A stretch of DNA of 64,000 nt from Sphingomonas phyllosphaerae. GTDB taxonomy: Bacteria; Pseudomonadota; Alphaproteobacteria; Sphingomonadales; Sphingomonadaceae. The position numbers and the translations under genes are program-made. The DNA is taken from contig NZ_JAPYKH010000022.1 of the NCBI RefSeq assembly GCF_029623345.1, forward strand, positions 1-64,000. Reading direction: 5' to 3'. Of this stretch, positions 24,815-33,258 are shown one piece after another (the stretch's first letter is position 1; the number at the start of each line of letters is the position of its first letter). The notes below the pieces were generated by a model. The model was not told the DNA's origin. It searched no databases and worked only from the letters and a program-made list of their open reading frames with translations.

Positions 24815-25032
24815 GCTCGCTTCTCCTGATCGCCGTCGCGCTCCTGAGTGACACCGCCGGTCACCTCGTCCGTGGGCGTCGTCGGATCGCCAAGACGCGC
24901 CAACGCGTCGGCTGCGCTGCGCCGCGCCTTCTCTCGCGGCGGCTCACCCCGCGCAGTGCCGAGCAGCGCTGCGCGTGCGGCGTCGTACATCGCGCCTGGG
25001 CCGTCGATCCGATCGTCCTCATCCGTGCTCAT
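24811..25032 (-). CDS. Small acidic protein between cheY-like gene and motB
   Basis: A 73-residue charged protein, predicted soluble and partly disordered (MSTDEDDRIDGPGAMYDAARAA ends the ordered part early; many Asp, Glu, Arg later). It overlaps the CheY-like gene upstream and motB downstream by ATGA on both sides, which supports real translation and coupling. No family recognised. It may help set the ratio of regulator to stator or bind one of them. Confidence 0.65.
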   Translation of the reverse strand: MSTDEDDRIDGPGAMYDAARAALLGTARGEPPREKARRSAADALARLGDPTTPTDEVTGGVTQERDGDQEKRA

Positions 25033-25418
25033 GCCAGCGCTCCGAAGACATGCTCGATCTTCTCGCGCAACGTCGCCGGGGTGAAGGGCTTGACCACGTA
25101 ATTGTTGACCCCCAGCGCCGCCGCTCGCTCGACCACCGCGCGGTCCGATGAGCCGGTTAGCATGATGAAACCGGTCTTGCCGATGTCCGGATCGCTCCGC
25201 ACCGCCTCCAGGAAGGCGAGCCCATCCATCTCGGGCATGTTATAGTCCGAGATGACCAGATGGACCCGATCGGCGCGGATCGCATCGAGCGCCTGCGCGG
25301 CGCCGGAGCAGTCGCGCACGTCGCGGAATCCGAAGTCCTGCAGCGCGCGGCAGATCATCGCCCGCATGCTGGTCTGGTCGTCGACGACCATCACTTTGAT
25401 CGCTGAAGCTTGTACCAT
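25029..25418 (-). CDS. CheY-like single receiver in the motor operon
   Basis: A 129-residue receiver: VVDDQTSMR acidic pair, phospho-Asp in VISDYNMPEMDG, Thr/Ser in MLTGSSD, and VKPF lysine. It differs clearly from the CheY at 3728-4102 and lies between motA and motB, so it probably works at the motor, perhaps on stator function or as a second CheY. It starts 46 bases after motA. Confidence 0.9.
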   Translation of the reverse strand: MVQASAIKVMVVDDQTSMRAMICRALQDFGFRDVRDCSGAAQALDAIRADRVHLVISDYNMPEMDGLAFLEAVRSDPDIGKTGFIMLTGSSDRAVVERAAALGVNNYVVKPFTPATLREKIEHVFGALA

Positions 25419-25464
25419 AAGCGCTTTCCAGCTCCTCCTGGGAATGTACCGAGCTGCGCGCTGG

Positions 25465-26358
25465 TCAGGCTGCTTGGGCGAGGTTGAAACGCTGCTGCGC
25501 GTCGTCGAGCGACGCCTCCAGCTCGGCGAAGCTGGGCGCGGCTTCCGAGGGCGTCATACGACGCGCCAGTTCGATCGAGAGCTGGGTCGGCATGCCCTGC
25601 GCATGCGCGACGATGGCCGCCTTGACGATCGAATAGGGCTTGCAGTCCTCGTCCACGACCTGCGCGAGCTTCGCGCCCAGCGGGCCGACGAAACAATAGG
25701 ACAGAAGCACGCCCAGGAAGGTGCCCACCAGCGCGCCGCCGATCATCGCACCCAGGATGTCGGTCGGCTGATCGATCGAGCTCATCGTCTTGATCACGCC
25801 GAGCACCGCCGCGACGATGCCGAGTGCGGGAAGGCCGTCCGCCATCGTCTGCAGCGCGTGGACCGGCTGCGCCTCCTCGGCGTGATGGCGATCGATGTCG
25901 CTCTCCATCGCCTCCGATAGCTGGTGCGGGTCGTCGAGGTTGACCGTCATCGCGCGCAGATAGTCGCAGATGAACTCGATCAGCCCGGCATCCGCCAGCA
26001 GCCGCGGATAAGCCGCGAAGATGCTGCTGTTCTCCGGATCATCGATATGGTTCTCGATCTTCGCGGCACCTCCCTTGCGGAACAGCAGCAGCAGCGAAAA
26101 AAGCAGCGCGAGCAGGTCGCGATAATCGGCGGTGCGCCAGTGCGGCCCGCGGAACGCGCGCGCCACACCGTTGAGCGTGCGCTTTGCGATCGCCACCGAA
26201 TTACCCAGCATGAACGCGCCGATCGCCGCGCCCGAGACCGCCAGCAGCTCATAGGGCATCGCATGAAGCACGACCGCCAACTTGCCGCCCGACAGCACGA
26301 AGCTGCCGAAGACGCAGACCAGCACCACCACTATTCCGATACTGTTGAACATCGCCAT
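25465..26358 (-). CDS. motA: Flagellar stator protein MotA
   Basis: A 297-residue inner-membrane protein with four hydrophobic segments. Family marks are GGKLAVVLHAMPYELLAVSGAAIGAF at the N-terminus (first part shown), DGLPALGIVAAVLGVIKTM around helix 3, and GGALVGTFLGVLLSYCFVGP for helix 4, with the large cytoplasmic loop between helices 2 and 3. It conducts ions with MotB to drive rotation. First gene of the minus-strand motor operon. Confidence 0.94.
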   Translation of the reverse strand: MAMFNSIGIVVVLVCVFGSFVLSGGKLAVVLHAMPYELLAVSGAAIGAFMLGNSVAIAKRTLNGVARAFRGPHWRTADYRDLLALLFSLLLLFRKGGAAKIENHIDDPENSSIFAAYPRLLADAGLIEFICDYLRAMTVNLDDPHQLSEAMESDIDRHHAEEAQPVHALQTMADGLPALGIVAAVLGVIKTMSSIDQPTDILGAMIGGALVGTFLGVLLSYCFVGPLGAKLAQVVDEDCKPYSIVKAAIVAHAQGMPTQLSIELARRMTPSEAAPSFAELEASLDDAQQRFNLAQAA

Positions 26359-26528
26359 CCTGCCCAGAGCGCGGCTGAGGCCGCTGCCTGTTTATAGGAG
26401 GATTGGCCCGGGCGACGGCGCTTCGCGCAGAAATTCCACGGGCTCGTCCGGTCGTTCCAAAGCCTTCGCGTCGCCTCGGCTCGATCGGCGACTATAATGA
26501 AGCGTCAGACCGTTACGAGGAGATCACC

Positions 26529-26900
26529 GTGTCCGTCCAAGCCTATGTCAAGGCGCGTGCCTATGCCGAGACGCCACGCATGAGCGAGCTGCGGCTCATC
26601 GCTGAGGTGACGCACGAGCTGGTCTCCGCAGCGGAGCAGCGGCTCACCGGCGCGGCCCTGATGGCGCCGCTCCACCGCAACCGCGAGATGTGGGCGCTGT
26701 TCGCGACGATGTGCGCCGACGATGCCAACCAGCTACCGCCCGAGCTGCGCGCGCGGATCGTCTCGCTTGGTCTTTGGGTCGATCGCCACACCAGCGCGGT
26801 GATGCGCGGTGAAGACGACCTCGACGCACTGATCGACGTCAACCGCACGATCATGGAAGGCCTCACCGACAACCCGGGGGGGGCGGGTCAGCGAAGCTGA
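26529..26900 (+). CDS. flaF: Flagellar biosynthesis regulator FlaF
   Basis: A 123-residue helical protein typical of alphaproteobacteria: QAYVKARAYAETPRMSELRLIAEVTHEL, ending with a FlaF-like helix set. FlaF assists flagellin synthesis and export together with FlbT. The GTG at 26529 with GAGGAG upstream gives the family N-terminus; the open frame before it is not conserved. FlbT and flagellin genes are not beside it. Confidence 0.8.
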   Translation: MSVQAYVKARAYAETPRMSELRLIAEVTHELVSAAEQRLTGAALMAPLHRNREMWALFATMCADDANQLPPELRARIVSLGLWVDRHTSAVMRGEDDLDALIDVNRTIMEGLTDNPGGAGQRS

Positions 26901-26936
26901 CAGCGGCCGCCCGCACGTCAGCGGGCGGTCGCTGTC
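26899..26936. terminator. Strong bidirectional terminator hairpin
   Basis: A 16-base stem (26899-26914 with 26921-26936, one G-T pair) and 6-base loop between convergent flaF and fliP. Confidence 0.75.
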
Positions 26937-26960
26937 GCGGGGCCCTGAGAGCGGCGCGGC

Positions 26961-27710
26961 TCAGCCGAAGCTCTTCACCAGCGAACCCGCGACGAGCGCC
27001 CAGCCGTCCACGAGCACGAAGAAGATGATCTTGAGCGGCAGCGAGATCGAAACCGGTGGCAGCATCATCATGCCCATCGCCATCAGCACCGCCGATACCG
27101 CCAAGTCGATCACGAAGAAGGGCAGCAGCAGCAGGAAGCCGATCTCGAAGGCGCGGCGCAGCTCGGAGATCATGAAGGCGGGCATCAATGTCGTGAGCGG
27201 CACCGCCGCGCGCGACGGCGGCCGATGACCGGAGAGCTGGACGAACAGCGCCAGATCCTCGCGCCGCACGTGTGCCAGCATGAACTGCTTGAACGGTGCG
27301 CTCGTCTGTTCGAACGCTTGGGTCTCGCTGATCTTGCCCGCGCTATAGGGCGCCACGCCCTTCTGCCAGGCGATGTCGAAGGTCGGCGCCATGACAAAGA
27401 AGGAGAGGAAGAGCGCCAGGCTGATGATCACCGGGTTGGGCGGCACGCCCGGCGCGCCGATGCCGCTGCGCAGCAGCGAGAGCGCCACCACGATGCGGGT
27501 GAAAGCGGTCACCGTCATCAGCAGCCCGGGCGCGAGGCTCAACACCGTCATCGCCAGGACGAGCTGCATGGCATGGCCCGACAACGAGTTCGCCACGCCC
27601 TGCGGCAGCACCGCCTGCGCATGGGCGGCGACCGGATAGGCGAGCACGGCGGAAGCGCCGACGGCGATCAGGACGGAGCAAGCGCGACGGCGCAGCGAAC
27701 GATCACGCAT
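26961..27710 (-). CDS. fliP: Flagellar export gate protein FliP
   Basis: A 249-residue type III export gate subunit. After a signal peptide (cleaved in FliP) come the helices LVLAMTVLSLAPGLLMTVTAFTRI (first part), VALSLLRSGIGAPGVPPNPVI, and the C-terminal PAFMISELRRAFEIGFLLLLPFFVIDL and GMMMLPPVSISLPLKI. The ATG at 27710 overlaps the fliO stop by eight bases; a longer upstream frame is not conserved. It works with FliQ, FliR and FlhB, encoded on the other strand at 29-31 kb. Confidence 0.95.
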   Translation of the reverse strand: MRDRSLRRRACSVLIAVGASAVLAYPVAAHAQAVLPQGVANSLSGHAMQLVLAMTVLSLAPGLLMTVTAFTRIVVALSLLRSGIGAPGVPPNPVIISLALFLSFFVMAPTFDIAWQKGVAPYSAGKISETQAFEQTSAPFKQFMLAHVRREDLALFVQLSGHRPPSRAAVPLTTLMPAFMISELRRAFEIGFLLLLPFFVIDLAVSAVLMAMGMMMLPPVSISLPLKIIFFVLVDGWALVAGSLVKSFG

Positions 27711-28032
27711 GCGCCGCCTCCCCGCCCCACGTGACCGAAGCGACGCGCGTCTCGGCTGACGCATCGGGGTCGAGCCGCAGCACCTGGTCGCCCGACAGGA
27801 GGATCAGATGCTCGCGCGAGTCATGCCGCACCAGCAGCAGTGCGCGGCGCTGGTCGAGGGCGAGCCGCTCCACCACGTGCAGCCGCCGCTCGTCCGCCCC
27901 GCCGGCACCACCCGGCAGCGCCAGCCGCAGCGCGCCGGTACCATAGCGCCGCACGCCCCAGGCGCCGGCGGCGAGCAGGCCGAGGACGAGCGCGAGCGCG
28001 CCGAGCGACCTCAGCAAGGCGATCAGGTCCAT
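27703..28032 (-). CDS. fliO: Flagellar export chaperone FliO
   Basis: A 109-residue protein with one N-terminal transmembrane helix (LGALALVLGLLAAGAWGV) and a basic cytoplasmic part with RRLHVVERLALDQRRALLLVRHD, the FliO pattern. It stabilises FliP during gate assembly. Gene order fliN-fliO-fliP is the usual one, and spacing to fliN is three bases. Confidence 0.88.
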   Translation of the reverse strand: MDLIALLRSLGALALVLGLLAAGAWGVRRYGTGALRLALPGGAGGADERRLHVVERLALDQRRALLLVRHDSREHLILLSGDQVLRLDPDASAETRVASVTWGGEAAHA

Positions 28033-28035
28033 CGC

Positions 28036-28269
28036 TCAGGCGGCCGGGCGCACGATGCGGCTCACCTCGAACGACAGCGCTTCGCCGCTGAGTACGACGC
28101 GCCCCTCGGCGATCACGGAGTCGCCGACCTGGATCTGGCTGGGATCATTGTGGCCGCAATCGAGCGTGACCATCGTCCCGCGGCTCAGTTTCAACACCTG
28201 GCGGATCGGCAGGTCAACCGACCCGAGTACGACCGATAGTTCCACGACGATCCCGTCGAGCGCGCTCAT
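28036..28269 (-). CDS. fliN: Flagellar motor switch protein FliN (short)
   Basis: A 77-residue SpoA-type domain: VELSVVLGSVDLPIRQVLKLSRGTMV (start), then VGDSVIAEGRVVLSGEALSFEVSRIV. It covers only the C-terminal core of FliN, as in many bacteria, and forms the C ring where CheY-P acts. It diverges from flgC over a 107-base intergenic region that should hold promoters for both flagellar transcripts. Confidence 0.92.
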   Translation of the reverse strand: MSALDGIVVELSVVLGSVDLPIRQVLKLSRGTMVTLDCGHNDPSQIQVGDSVIAEGRVVLSGEALSFEVSRIVRPAA

Positions 28270-28376
28270 GCATGTCCTCCTGTGTTCGCCAGATTGTAGG
28301 AAGAATTCCGCGCCGGACGGCGGTTGCGGCGAAATTTGCCTATAACAGGAGCGACAACGGATAGCGGGAGCAGCCG

Positions 28377-28784
28377 ATGAGCTTCAGAAATGCGGTCGAG
28401 ATCTCGGCCACTGGTCTACACGCGCAGTCGCTGCGCATGCGTGTGATCGCGGAGAACCTCGCCAATAGTGACTCGCTCGCCACCACCCCTGGCGGCAAGC
28501 CGTATCAGCGCCGCGTCGCCACCTTCCAGACCGCGCTGGATCGCGCCAGCGGCGCCCAGGGCGTCCGCATCCGCTCGATCACGCCCGACAAGGCGCCCTT
28601 CTCGCGCGTCTACGCGCCCGGCACGCCCGCGGCGGACCCGGCCGGCTACGTGCTGCGCCCCAACGTCGACGGCCTGATCGAGGCGGCCGACATGAAAGCG
28701 GCGCAGCGCGCCTACGAGGCCAATCTCAGCGCCATTGAGGCCGCACGCGGCATGGCGGCGCGCACGCTCGACGTGCTGCGCTGA
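28377..28784 (+). CDS. flgC: Flagellar basal-body rod protein FlgC
   Basis: A 135-residue rod protein. Start MSFRNAVEISATGLHAQSLR, the RMRVIAENLANSDS segment, RVYAPGTPAADPAGYVLRPNV and the C-terminal KAAQRAYEANLSAIEAARGM identify FlgC, not FlgB. FlgB, its usual upstream neighbour, is not here, and fliN diverges instead. It starts the plus-strand operon flgC-fliE-fliQ-fliR-flhB. Confidence 0.93.
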   Translation: MSFRNAVEISATGLHAQSLRMRVIAENLANSDSLATTPGGKPYQRRVATFQTALDRASGAQGVRIRSITPDKAPFSRVYAPGTPAADPAGYVLRPNVDGLIEAADMKAAQRAYEANLSAIEAARGMAARTLDVLR

Positions 28785-28809
28785 TCCCATATTTTTAGGG
28801 AGATAGACG

Positions 28810-29139
28810 ATGTCGATCCAGGCGCTCGACGCGCTCAACGCTTACGGGCGCACCGCGCGCTCGATCATCGCCGGGCTCGGCGAGGCAGCGCCGACCGCGG
28901 CGCGTACCGAGGTAGAGAGCGGCGGCGGCTTCGCCGCTTATGTTGCCCCGCTGATCGAGCAGACCGGCACCGCGCTACGGACTGCCGAGACCGCCAGTGC
29001 GCGCCATGTCGTCGGGCAGGGCGACATCATCGACGTGGTGACCGCGATCGGCGCCGCCGAGACCGCGCTCAACACGATGGTCGCCGTGCGCGATCGCGTG
29101 GTGAACGCGTACAATGAGATCATGCGGATGCAGATCTGA
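28810..29139 (+). CDS. fliE: Flagellar hook-basal body junction protein FliE
   Basis: A 109-residue protein matching FliE at its C-terminal half: GDIIDVVTAIGAAETALNTMVAVRD and VVNAYNEIMRMQI. It links the MS ring to the rod. The N-terminal third is variable, as usual. An AGGGAG site at 28797-28802 precedes the ATG. Follows flgC by 25 bases. Confidence 0.93.
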   Translation: MSIQALDALNAYGRTARSIIAGLGEAAPTAARTEVESGGGFAAYVAPLIEQTGTALRTAETASARHVVGQGDIIDVVTAIGAAETALNTMVAVRDRVVNAYNEIMRMQI

Positions 29140-29149
29140 GGTCCACGCG

Positions 29150-29416
29150 ATGACCGGGACCGAAGCGATCGAGATCACGCGCGCGGCGATGATGCTACTC
29201 CTGACGCTCGCGGGGCCGCTGCTGATTGCCTCGCTGATCGTCGGCGCGGCAATCGGGCTGCTCCAGGCGCTCACCCAGATCCAGGAAATGACGCTCACCT
29301 TCGTGCCGAAGATGATCGTGCTCGCGCTGGTGCTGCTGGTGACGCTGCCGCTGATGGGTCAGTCGATGGCGCGCTTCATGGATCGGATCGTCGACCTGAT
29401 CGTCGCCGGTCACTGA
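29150..29416 (+). CDS. fliQ: Flagellar export gate protein FliQ
   Basis: An 88-residue membrane protein with two helices: MMLLLTLAGPLLIASLIVGA and MIVLALVLLVTLPLMGQSM, joined by the conserved IGLLQALTQIQEMTLTFVPK (helix hairpin). It surrounds FliP-FliR in the export gate. Its stop overlaps the fliR ATG by one base (TGATG). Confidence 0.95.
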   Translation: MTGTEAIEITRAAMMLLLTLAGPLLIASLIVGAAIGLLQALTQIQEMTLTFVPKMIVLALVLLVTLPLMGQSMARFMDRIVDLIVAGH

Positions 29417-30171
29417 TGCTCGACGCGCCGCTCGAGTTCACCGCCTGGCTCATCGTGTTCGCGCGCGTGGGCGCCATGACGATGGTGCTACCGGGTTTCT
29501 CGGAGGATGCGCTGCCCGGCCGCGTGCGGCTGTTGCTGGGCATCGGGCTCAGCATCGGCATCGCCGGCATGGTGCACGCGCGCGCGATTACAGCGGCGCG
29601 CGGGGACGTCGGGCTGGTCGCGGTGCTGCTGGCCGAGCTGCTCACCGGGCTCGCGATCGGGCTGATCGTCCGGCTGCTCTACCAGGCGATCAACATCTTC
29701 GGCGGCATTGCCAGCATGCAGGTCGGGCTCGGCTCGACGCTGATCGTGGACCCGGCGCAGGGCGGACAGGTGCCGCTTCTCGGCCGCATCGCCGCGCTGG
29801 CCGCGCTGATCACGTGCTTCGCGGCACAGCTGCACCATGTCTGGATCGGCGCGCTGCTCCACTCCTATGTCACGTTCCCGATCGGAGGAATGCCGCCGCC
29901 GGCCGATTTCGCGCGGCTGGCGGTGAGCAGCGCGGGCGCGACGATGCGGATCGCACTGAGTCTCAGCGCGCCGCTGCTGCTGTACGGCATCGCCTTCAAC
30001 GTCGCGCTCGGTCTCGCCGGGCGGATGGCGCCGATGCTGCAGCTCTTCTTCATCACCCAGCCGCTCAACCTGCTGCTCGGGCTCGCTCTGTTCGCCACAA
30101 CCGCGGGTGTCGTCATCACCGGCTTCACCGCGGCGATGGGCGGCGCGCTGCGCGACAGCGGGCTGATCTGA
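29416..30171 (+). CDS. fliR: Flagellar export gate protein FliR
   Basis: A 251-residue protein with about six hydrophobic helices; typical pieces are FTAWLIVFARVGAMTMVLPGFSE (start), GLIVRLLYQAINIFGGIASMQ and QLFFITQPLNLLLGLAL. Length is normal. It completes the gate with FliP and FliQ. Three bases separate it from flhB. Confidence 0.95.
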   Translation: MLDAPLEFTAWLIVFARVGAMTMVLPGFSEDALPGRVRLLLGIGLSIGIAGMVHARAITAARGDVGLVAVLLAELLTGLAIGLIVRLLYQAINIFGGIASMQVGLGSTLIVDPAQGGQVPLLGRIAALAALITCFAAQLHHVWIGALLHSYVTFPIGGMPPPADFARLAVSSAGATMRIALSLSAPLLLYGIAFNVALGLAGRMAPMLQLFFITQPLNLLLGLALFATTAGVVITGFTAAMGGALRDSGLI

Positions 30172-30174
30172 GCG

Positions 30175-31293
30175 ATGGCCGACGCCGAGCAGAGCCAGAA
30201 GACCGAGGAACCGACCGATCGCCGGCTCGAGGAGGCGCGCCGCCGCGGCGAGCGCGCGGTCACGGGCGAGGTACGCCACGCCGCGATCGCCGCCGCCGCG
30301 CTCACGCTGACCGGCACGGTCGGCGCGATGGTGGCGATGCATCTGGCGCGGCTGTTCGTCCGCCTTTGGGGCGCCGCACAGGATTACCCGCTCGAGCCGC
30401 GCGATGCTCCCGCCTTCGCGCGCGGCTTCCTCGCGGAGACCGGCTGGGCGCTGGCGCCGATCGCGGCAGTGCTGGTGGTGGCGGCGCTGCTCGCGGCAGT
30501 GATCCAGGCGCGCCCCAGCCTTTCGTGGACGCGGGTGGCGCCGCGCTGGTCCAAGGTCTCGCCCGGCGCCGGGTTCAAGCGGATGTTCGGCACGCGCGGC
30601 CTCGTCGAGTTCCTCAAGACGCTGGCGAAGAGCTGCTTCGTCGCGGTGATCGCCTTCGCCGGGCTGTGGCCGCACGTCGTCGCGTTCGACCAGCTGGTCG
30701 ACGCCGCGCCCGACGCGCTGCTGCACGCCGCGGTCGGTCTGGTAGCGGCGCTGCTGCGCTGGACCACGATCGCGCTGGTGGCGCTGGCGCTCGCCGACGC
30801 GGTCTATCAGCGCCGCGCGTTCCTGCGCGGTCTGCGGATGACGCGACAGGAGGTGATGGACGAGCACAAGGACAGCGAGGGCGACCCGCGTTTCAAGGCC
30901 CGCCGACGCGCGATCGCGCTGCAGCGTGCGCGCCGCCGCATGATCGCTGCGGTCAAACAGTCGACGGTAGTGGTCACCAACCCGACACATTATGCGGTCG
31001 CGCTCAAATATGAGGTCGGCGACCAGCACGCACCGCTCGTGGTCGCCAAAGGGGTAGACGCGCTCGCGCAGCGTATCCGCGAAGCGGCGCAAGAAAACGG
31101 CGTGCCGATCGTCGAGAGCCCGCCGCTGGCGCGCGCGCTGTTCGCCAGCGCCGAACTCGACCGGCCGATCCCGGTCGACCATTATGCCGCGGTCGCCGAG
31201 ATCATCGCTTATGTCGTCCGCTTGAGCCGCAGCCGCCGCAGCGTCGAGAAAAGGGGCGATCAACACCCGGCGGGCGGCGGCCGCATCCTATAA
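30175..31293 (+). CDS. flhB: Flagellar export switch protein FlhB
   Basis: A 372-residue protein: charged start SQKTEEPTDRRLEEARRRGE, four transmembrane helices, and the cytoplasmic autocleavage motif NPTH at residues 269-272 in VVVTNPTHYAVALKY. Cleavage there switches export from rod/hook to filament substrates. The C-terminal tail ends in a basic RSRRSVEKRGD. The gene appears intact, unlike the next one. Confidence 0.96.
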   Translation: MADAEQSQKTEEPTDRRLEEARRRGERAVTGEVRHAAIAAAALTLTGTVGAMVAMHLARLFVRLWGAAQDYPLEPRDAPAFARGFLAETGWALAPIAAVLVVAALLAAVIQARPSLSWTRVAPRWSKVSPGAGFKRMFGTRGLVEFLKTLAKSCFVAVIAFAGLWPHVVAFDQLVDAAPDALLHAAVGLVAALLRWTTIALVALALADAVYQRRAFLRGLRMTRQEVMDEHKDSEGDPRFKARRRAIALQRARRRMIAAVKQSTVVVTNPTHYAVALKYEVGDQHAPLVVAKGVDALAQRIREAAQENGVPIVESPPLARALFASAELDRPIPVDHYAAVAEIIAYVVRLSRSRRSVEKRGDQHPAGGGRIL

Positions 31294-31301
31294 ACCGTGT
31301 G

Positions 31302-33200
31302 ATGCGACTGACCCTGCTTCCCCGCCCGCGCGACCGCCGATCGGTCGGCCGCCGCTCGCCGTCGGCCCTGGCGGCCATGACGCTGCTGCTCGCGCTCAGC
31401 CTCTCTCCAGCGACCGCGCGCACCGTCGCGCGGATCAAGGACGTGGTCGACGTCGAAGACGTCCGCCCCAACCAGTTGGTCGGCTACGGGCTGGTGGTCG
31501 GGCTGGCGGGCACGGGCGATCGCACCCGCAACGCGCCCTTCACCGAAGAGTCGATGCCCGGCAAACAGATGGCGATCGACGCCGATTTATCCGCCGGGAT
31601 GATCACCGAGGAGCAGGCGCGCGCCAAGCGTGCCGAGTTGGAGGCCGAGAGCGGCTTCTACGGCGCGATGGACGGCGCCTCCAAGTTCGTGAAGGGCGAC
31701 GCGATCGCCTGCGTCGTAATCACCGGGATCAACATCCTGGTCGGGCTGACGATCGGCGTTGTGCTGCACGGGCTACCGTTCGGCGAGGCGTTCCGCACCT
31801 ATACGATCCTCACCGCAGGCGAGGGCCTGGTCAGCCAGATTCCCGCGCTGATCGTCTCCACCGCGGCTGGTCTGCTTGTCTCCAAGGGTGGTGCGCGCGG
31901 CAAGACCGGCATGGCGCTGAGCGAGCAGCTCGGGCGCTATCCCCAGGCGTTCGCGATCGTCGGCGCGCTGCTCGCCGCGCTCGCACTCGCGCCGGGCCTG
32001 CCGTTCCTGCCGTTCGCGCTGCTCGCGGCGGGCTGCGGATGGCTGAGCTGGTCACTCGGCCAGACCGCCGCGCGTCGACGCGCCGACGAACTCGCGGTTT
32101 CGATCATTGAGGCGGAGAGGAGCGCGGCCGAGGCCGCCGAGCCGATCGCCGAGACGCTCGTGATCGACGCGGTGCGGATCGAGCTCGGTTACGCGCTGCT
32201 GCCGCTCATCAACGATTCGAATAGCGAGCCGCGGCTGGACGATCAGGTCCGCGCGCTGCGCCGCCAGCTCGCCGCCGATTACGGCTTTGTGCTGCCCGCG
32301 GTTCGCATCCTCGACAACATGACCCTGCCGCCGCACCAATATCTCGTCTTCGTGCGCGGCACCGAGGCAGCGCGCGGCGAGATCCGCATCGACAAGCTGC
32401 TGGTGATCAACCCGGGCGGCGCACCGCTCGGCCTCGCGGGCGAGGCGGCGCGCGAGCCGGTCTTCGGACTGCCCGCATTGTGGATCGACCGCAGCCTGCG
32501 CGACGAGGCGGCGCTGCGCGGCCTCACCACGGTGACTTGCGGCACGGTGGTGACGACCCATCTCACCGAGGTGGTCAAGGCCAACCTGCCCGACCTGCTC
32601 ACCTACACCGAGACGCAGAAGCTGCTCACCGAGGTGCACCGCGACGTCGAGAAGCTGGTGGCGGAGATCATTCCGTCCAAGATCACGGTCTCGGCGGTGC
32701 AGCGCATATTGCAGACGCTGCTGGCAGAGGAAATCTCGATCCGCGACATACCGACGATACTCGAGGGGATCGCGGAAGCCGTGAGCTTCACCCAGTCGAT
32801 CCGCTTCATCGCCGAACATGTGCGCGCGCGCCTGGCACGCCAGATCTCGGCGCAGAACTTGCGCGACGGCGCGATCCCGGTGGTGCAGCTCGGCGCACGC
32901 TGGGACGAGGCTTTCTCCGAGGCAATCGTCGGCCAAGGCGACGAGCGGCAGCTGGCGATGGCGCCCGACCTGGTGCAGCGCTTCATCGACTCGGTCGCGC
33001 GCGCGCTTGATCGCTGGGCCGAGCGCGGCGAGATACCGTGCCTGCTCACCAGTCCGGCGCTGCGCCCGTTCGTTCGCTCGGTCATCGAGCGCGCGCGTCC
33101 TGCCACGGTGGTGCTGTCACAGAGCGAGATCCACCCGCGTGTGCGCGTGCGCGCCCTCGGCACGCTGGACGATGATTCCGCCACCGCCGCCGCTGCCTGA
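31302..33200 (+). CDS. In-frame FlgI-FlhA chimera (P-ring protein N-terminus joined to truncated export protein FlhA)
   Basis: The encoded protein (632 residues from this ATG; GTG at 31299 adds one) begins as FlgI: signal peptide, then ARIKDVVDVEDVRPNQLVGYG and GLAGTGDRTRNAPFTEES. At about 31554 it changes without frame break into FlhA at MPGKQMAIDAD, inside the FHIPEP signature, and continues normally (FYGAMDGASKFVKGDAIA, four hydrophobic helices, then the full cytoplasmic domain). Missing are about 290 residues of FlgI and about 200 of FlhA, including its first four helices. The signal peptide would place what is normally a cytoplasmic loop in the periplasm, so export function is doubtful. 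The ATG at 31554 could give a short FlhA. A real deletion and a misassembly are both possible. Confidence 0.9.
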   Translation: MRLTLLPRPRDRRSVGRRSPSALAAMTLLLALSLSPATARTVARIKDVVDVEDVRPNQLVGYGLVVGLAGTGDRTRNAPFTEESMPGKQMAIDADLSAGMITEEQARAKRAELEAESGFYGAMDGASKFVKGDAIACVVITGINILVGLTIGVVLHGLPFGEAFRTYTILTAGEGLVSQIPALIVSTAAGLLVSKGGARGKTGMALSEQLGRYPQAFAIVGALLAALALAPGLPFLPFALLAAGCGWLSWSLGQTAARRRADELAVSIIEAERSAAEAAEPIAETLVIDAVRIELGYALLPLINDSNSEPRLDDQVRALRRQLAADYGFVLPAVRILDNMTLPPHQYLVFVRGTEAARGEIRIDKLLVINPGGAPLGLAGEAAREPVFGLPALWIDRSLRDEAALRGLTTVTCGTVVTTHLTEVVKANLPDLLTYTETQKLLTEVHRDVEKLVAEIIPSKITVSAVQRILQTLLAEEISIRDIPTILEGIAEAVSFTQSIRFIAEHVRARLARQISAQNLRDGAIPVVQLGARWDEAFSEAIVGQGDERQLAMAPDLVQRFIDSVARALDRWAERGEIPCLLTSPALRPFVRSVIERARPATVVLSQSEIHPRVRVRALGTLDDDSATAAAA

Positions 33201-33258
33201 GCGAGCGGCATCCTATGAAGATAGGACGTGAACCTTGGATTGTGGAGCGAGCGTACCG

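Noticed and set aside
29488..31266. 592-codon open frame on the minus strand
   Set aside because: Antisense to fliR and flhB; composition is Arg/His-rich shadow protein.
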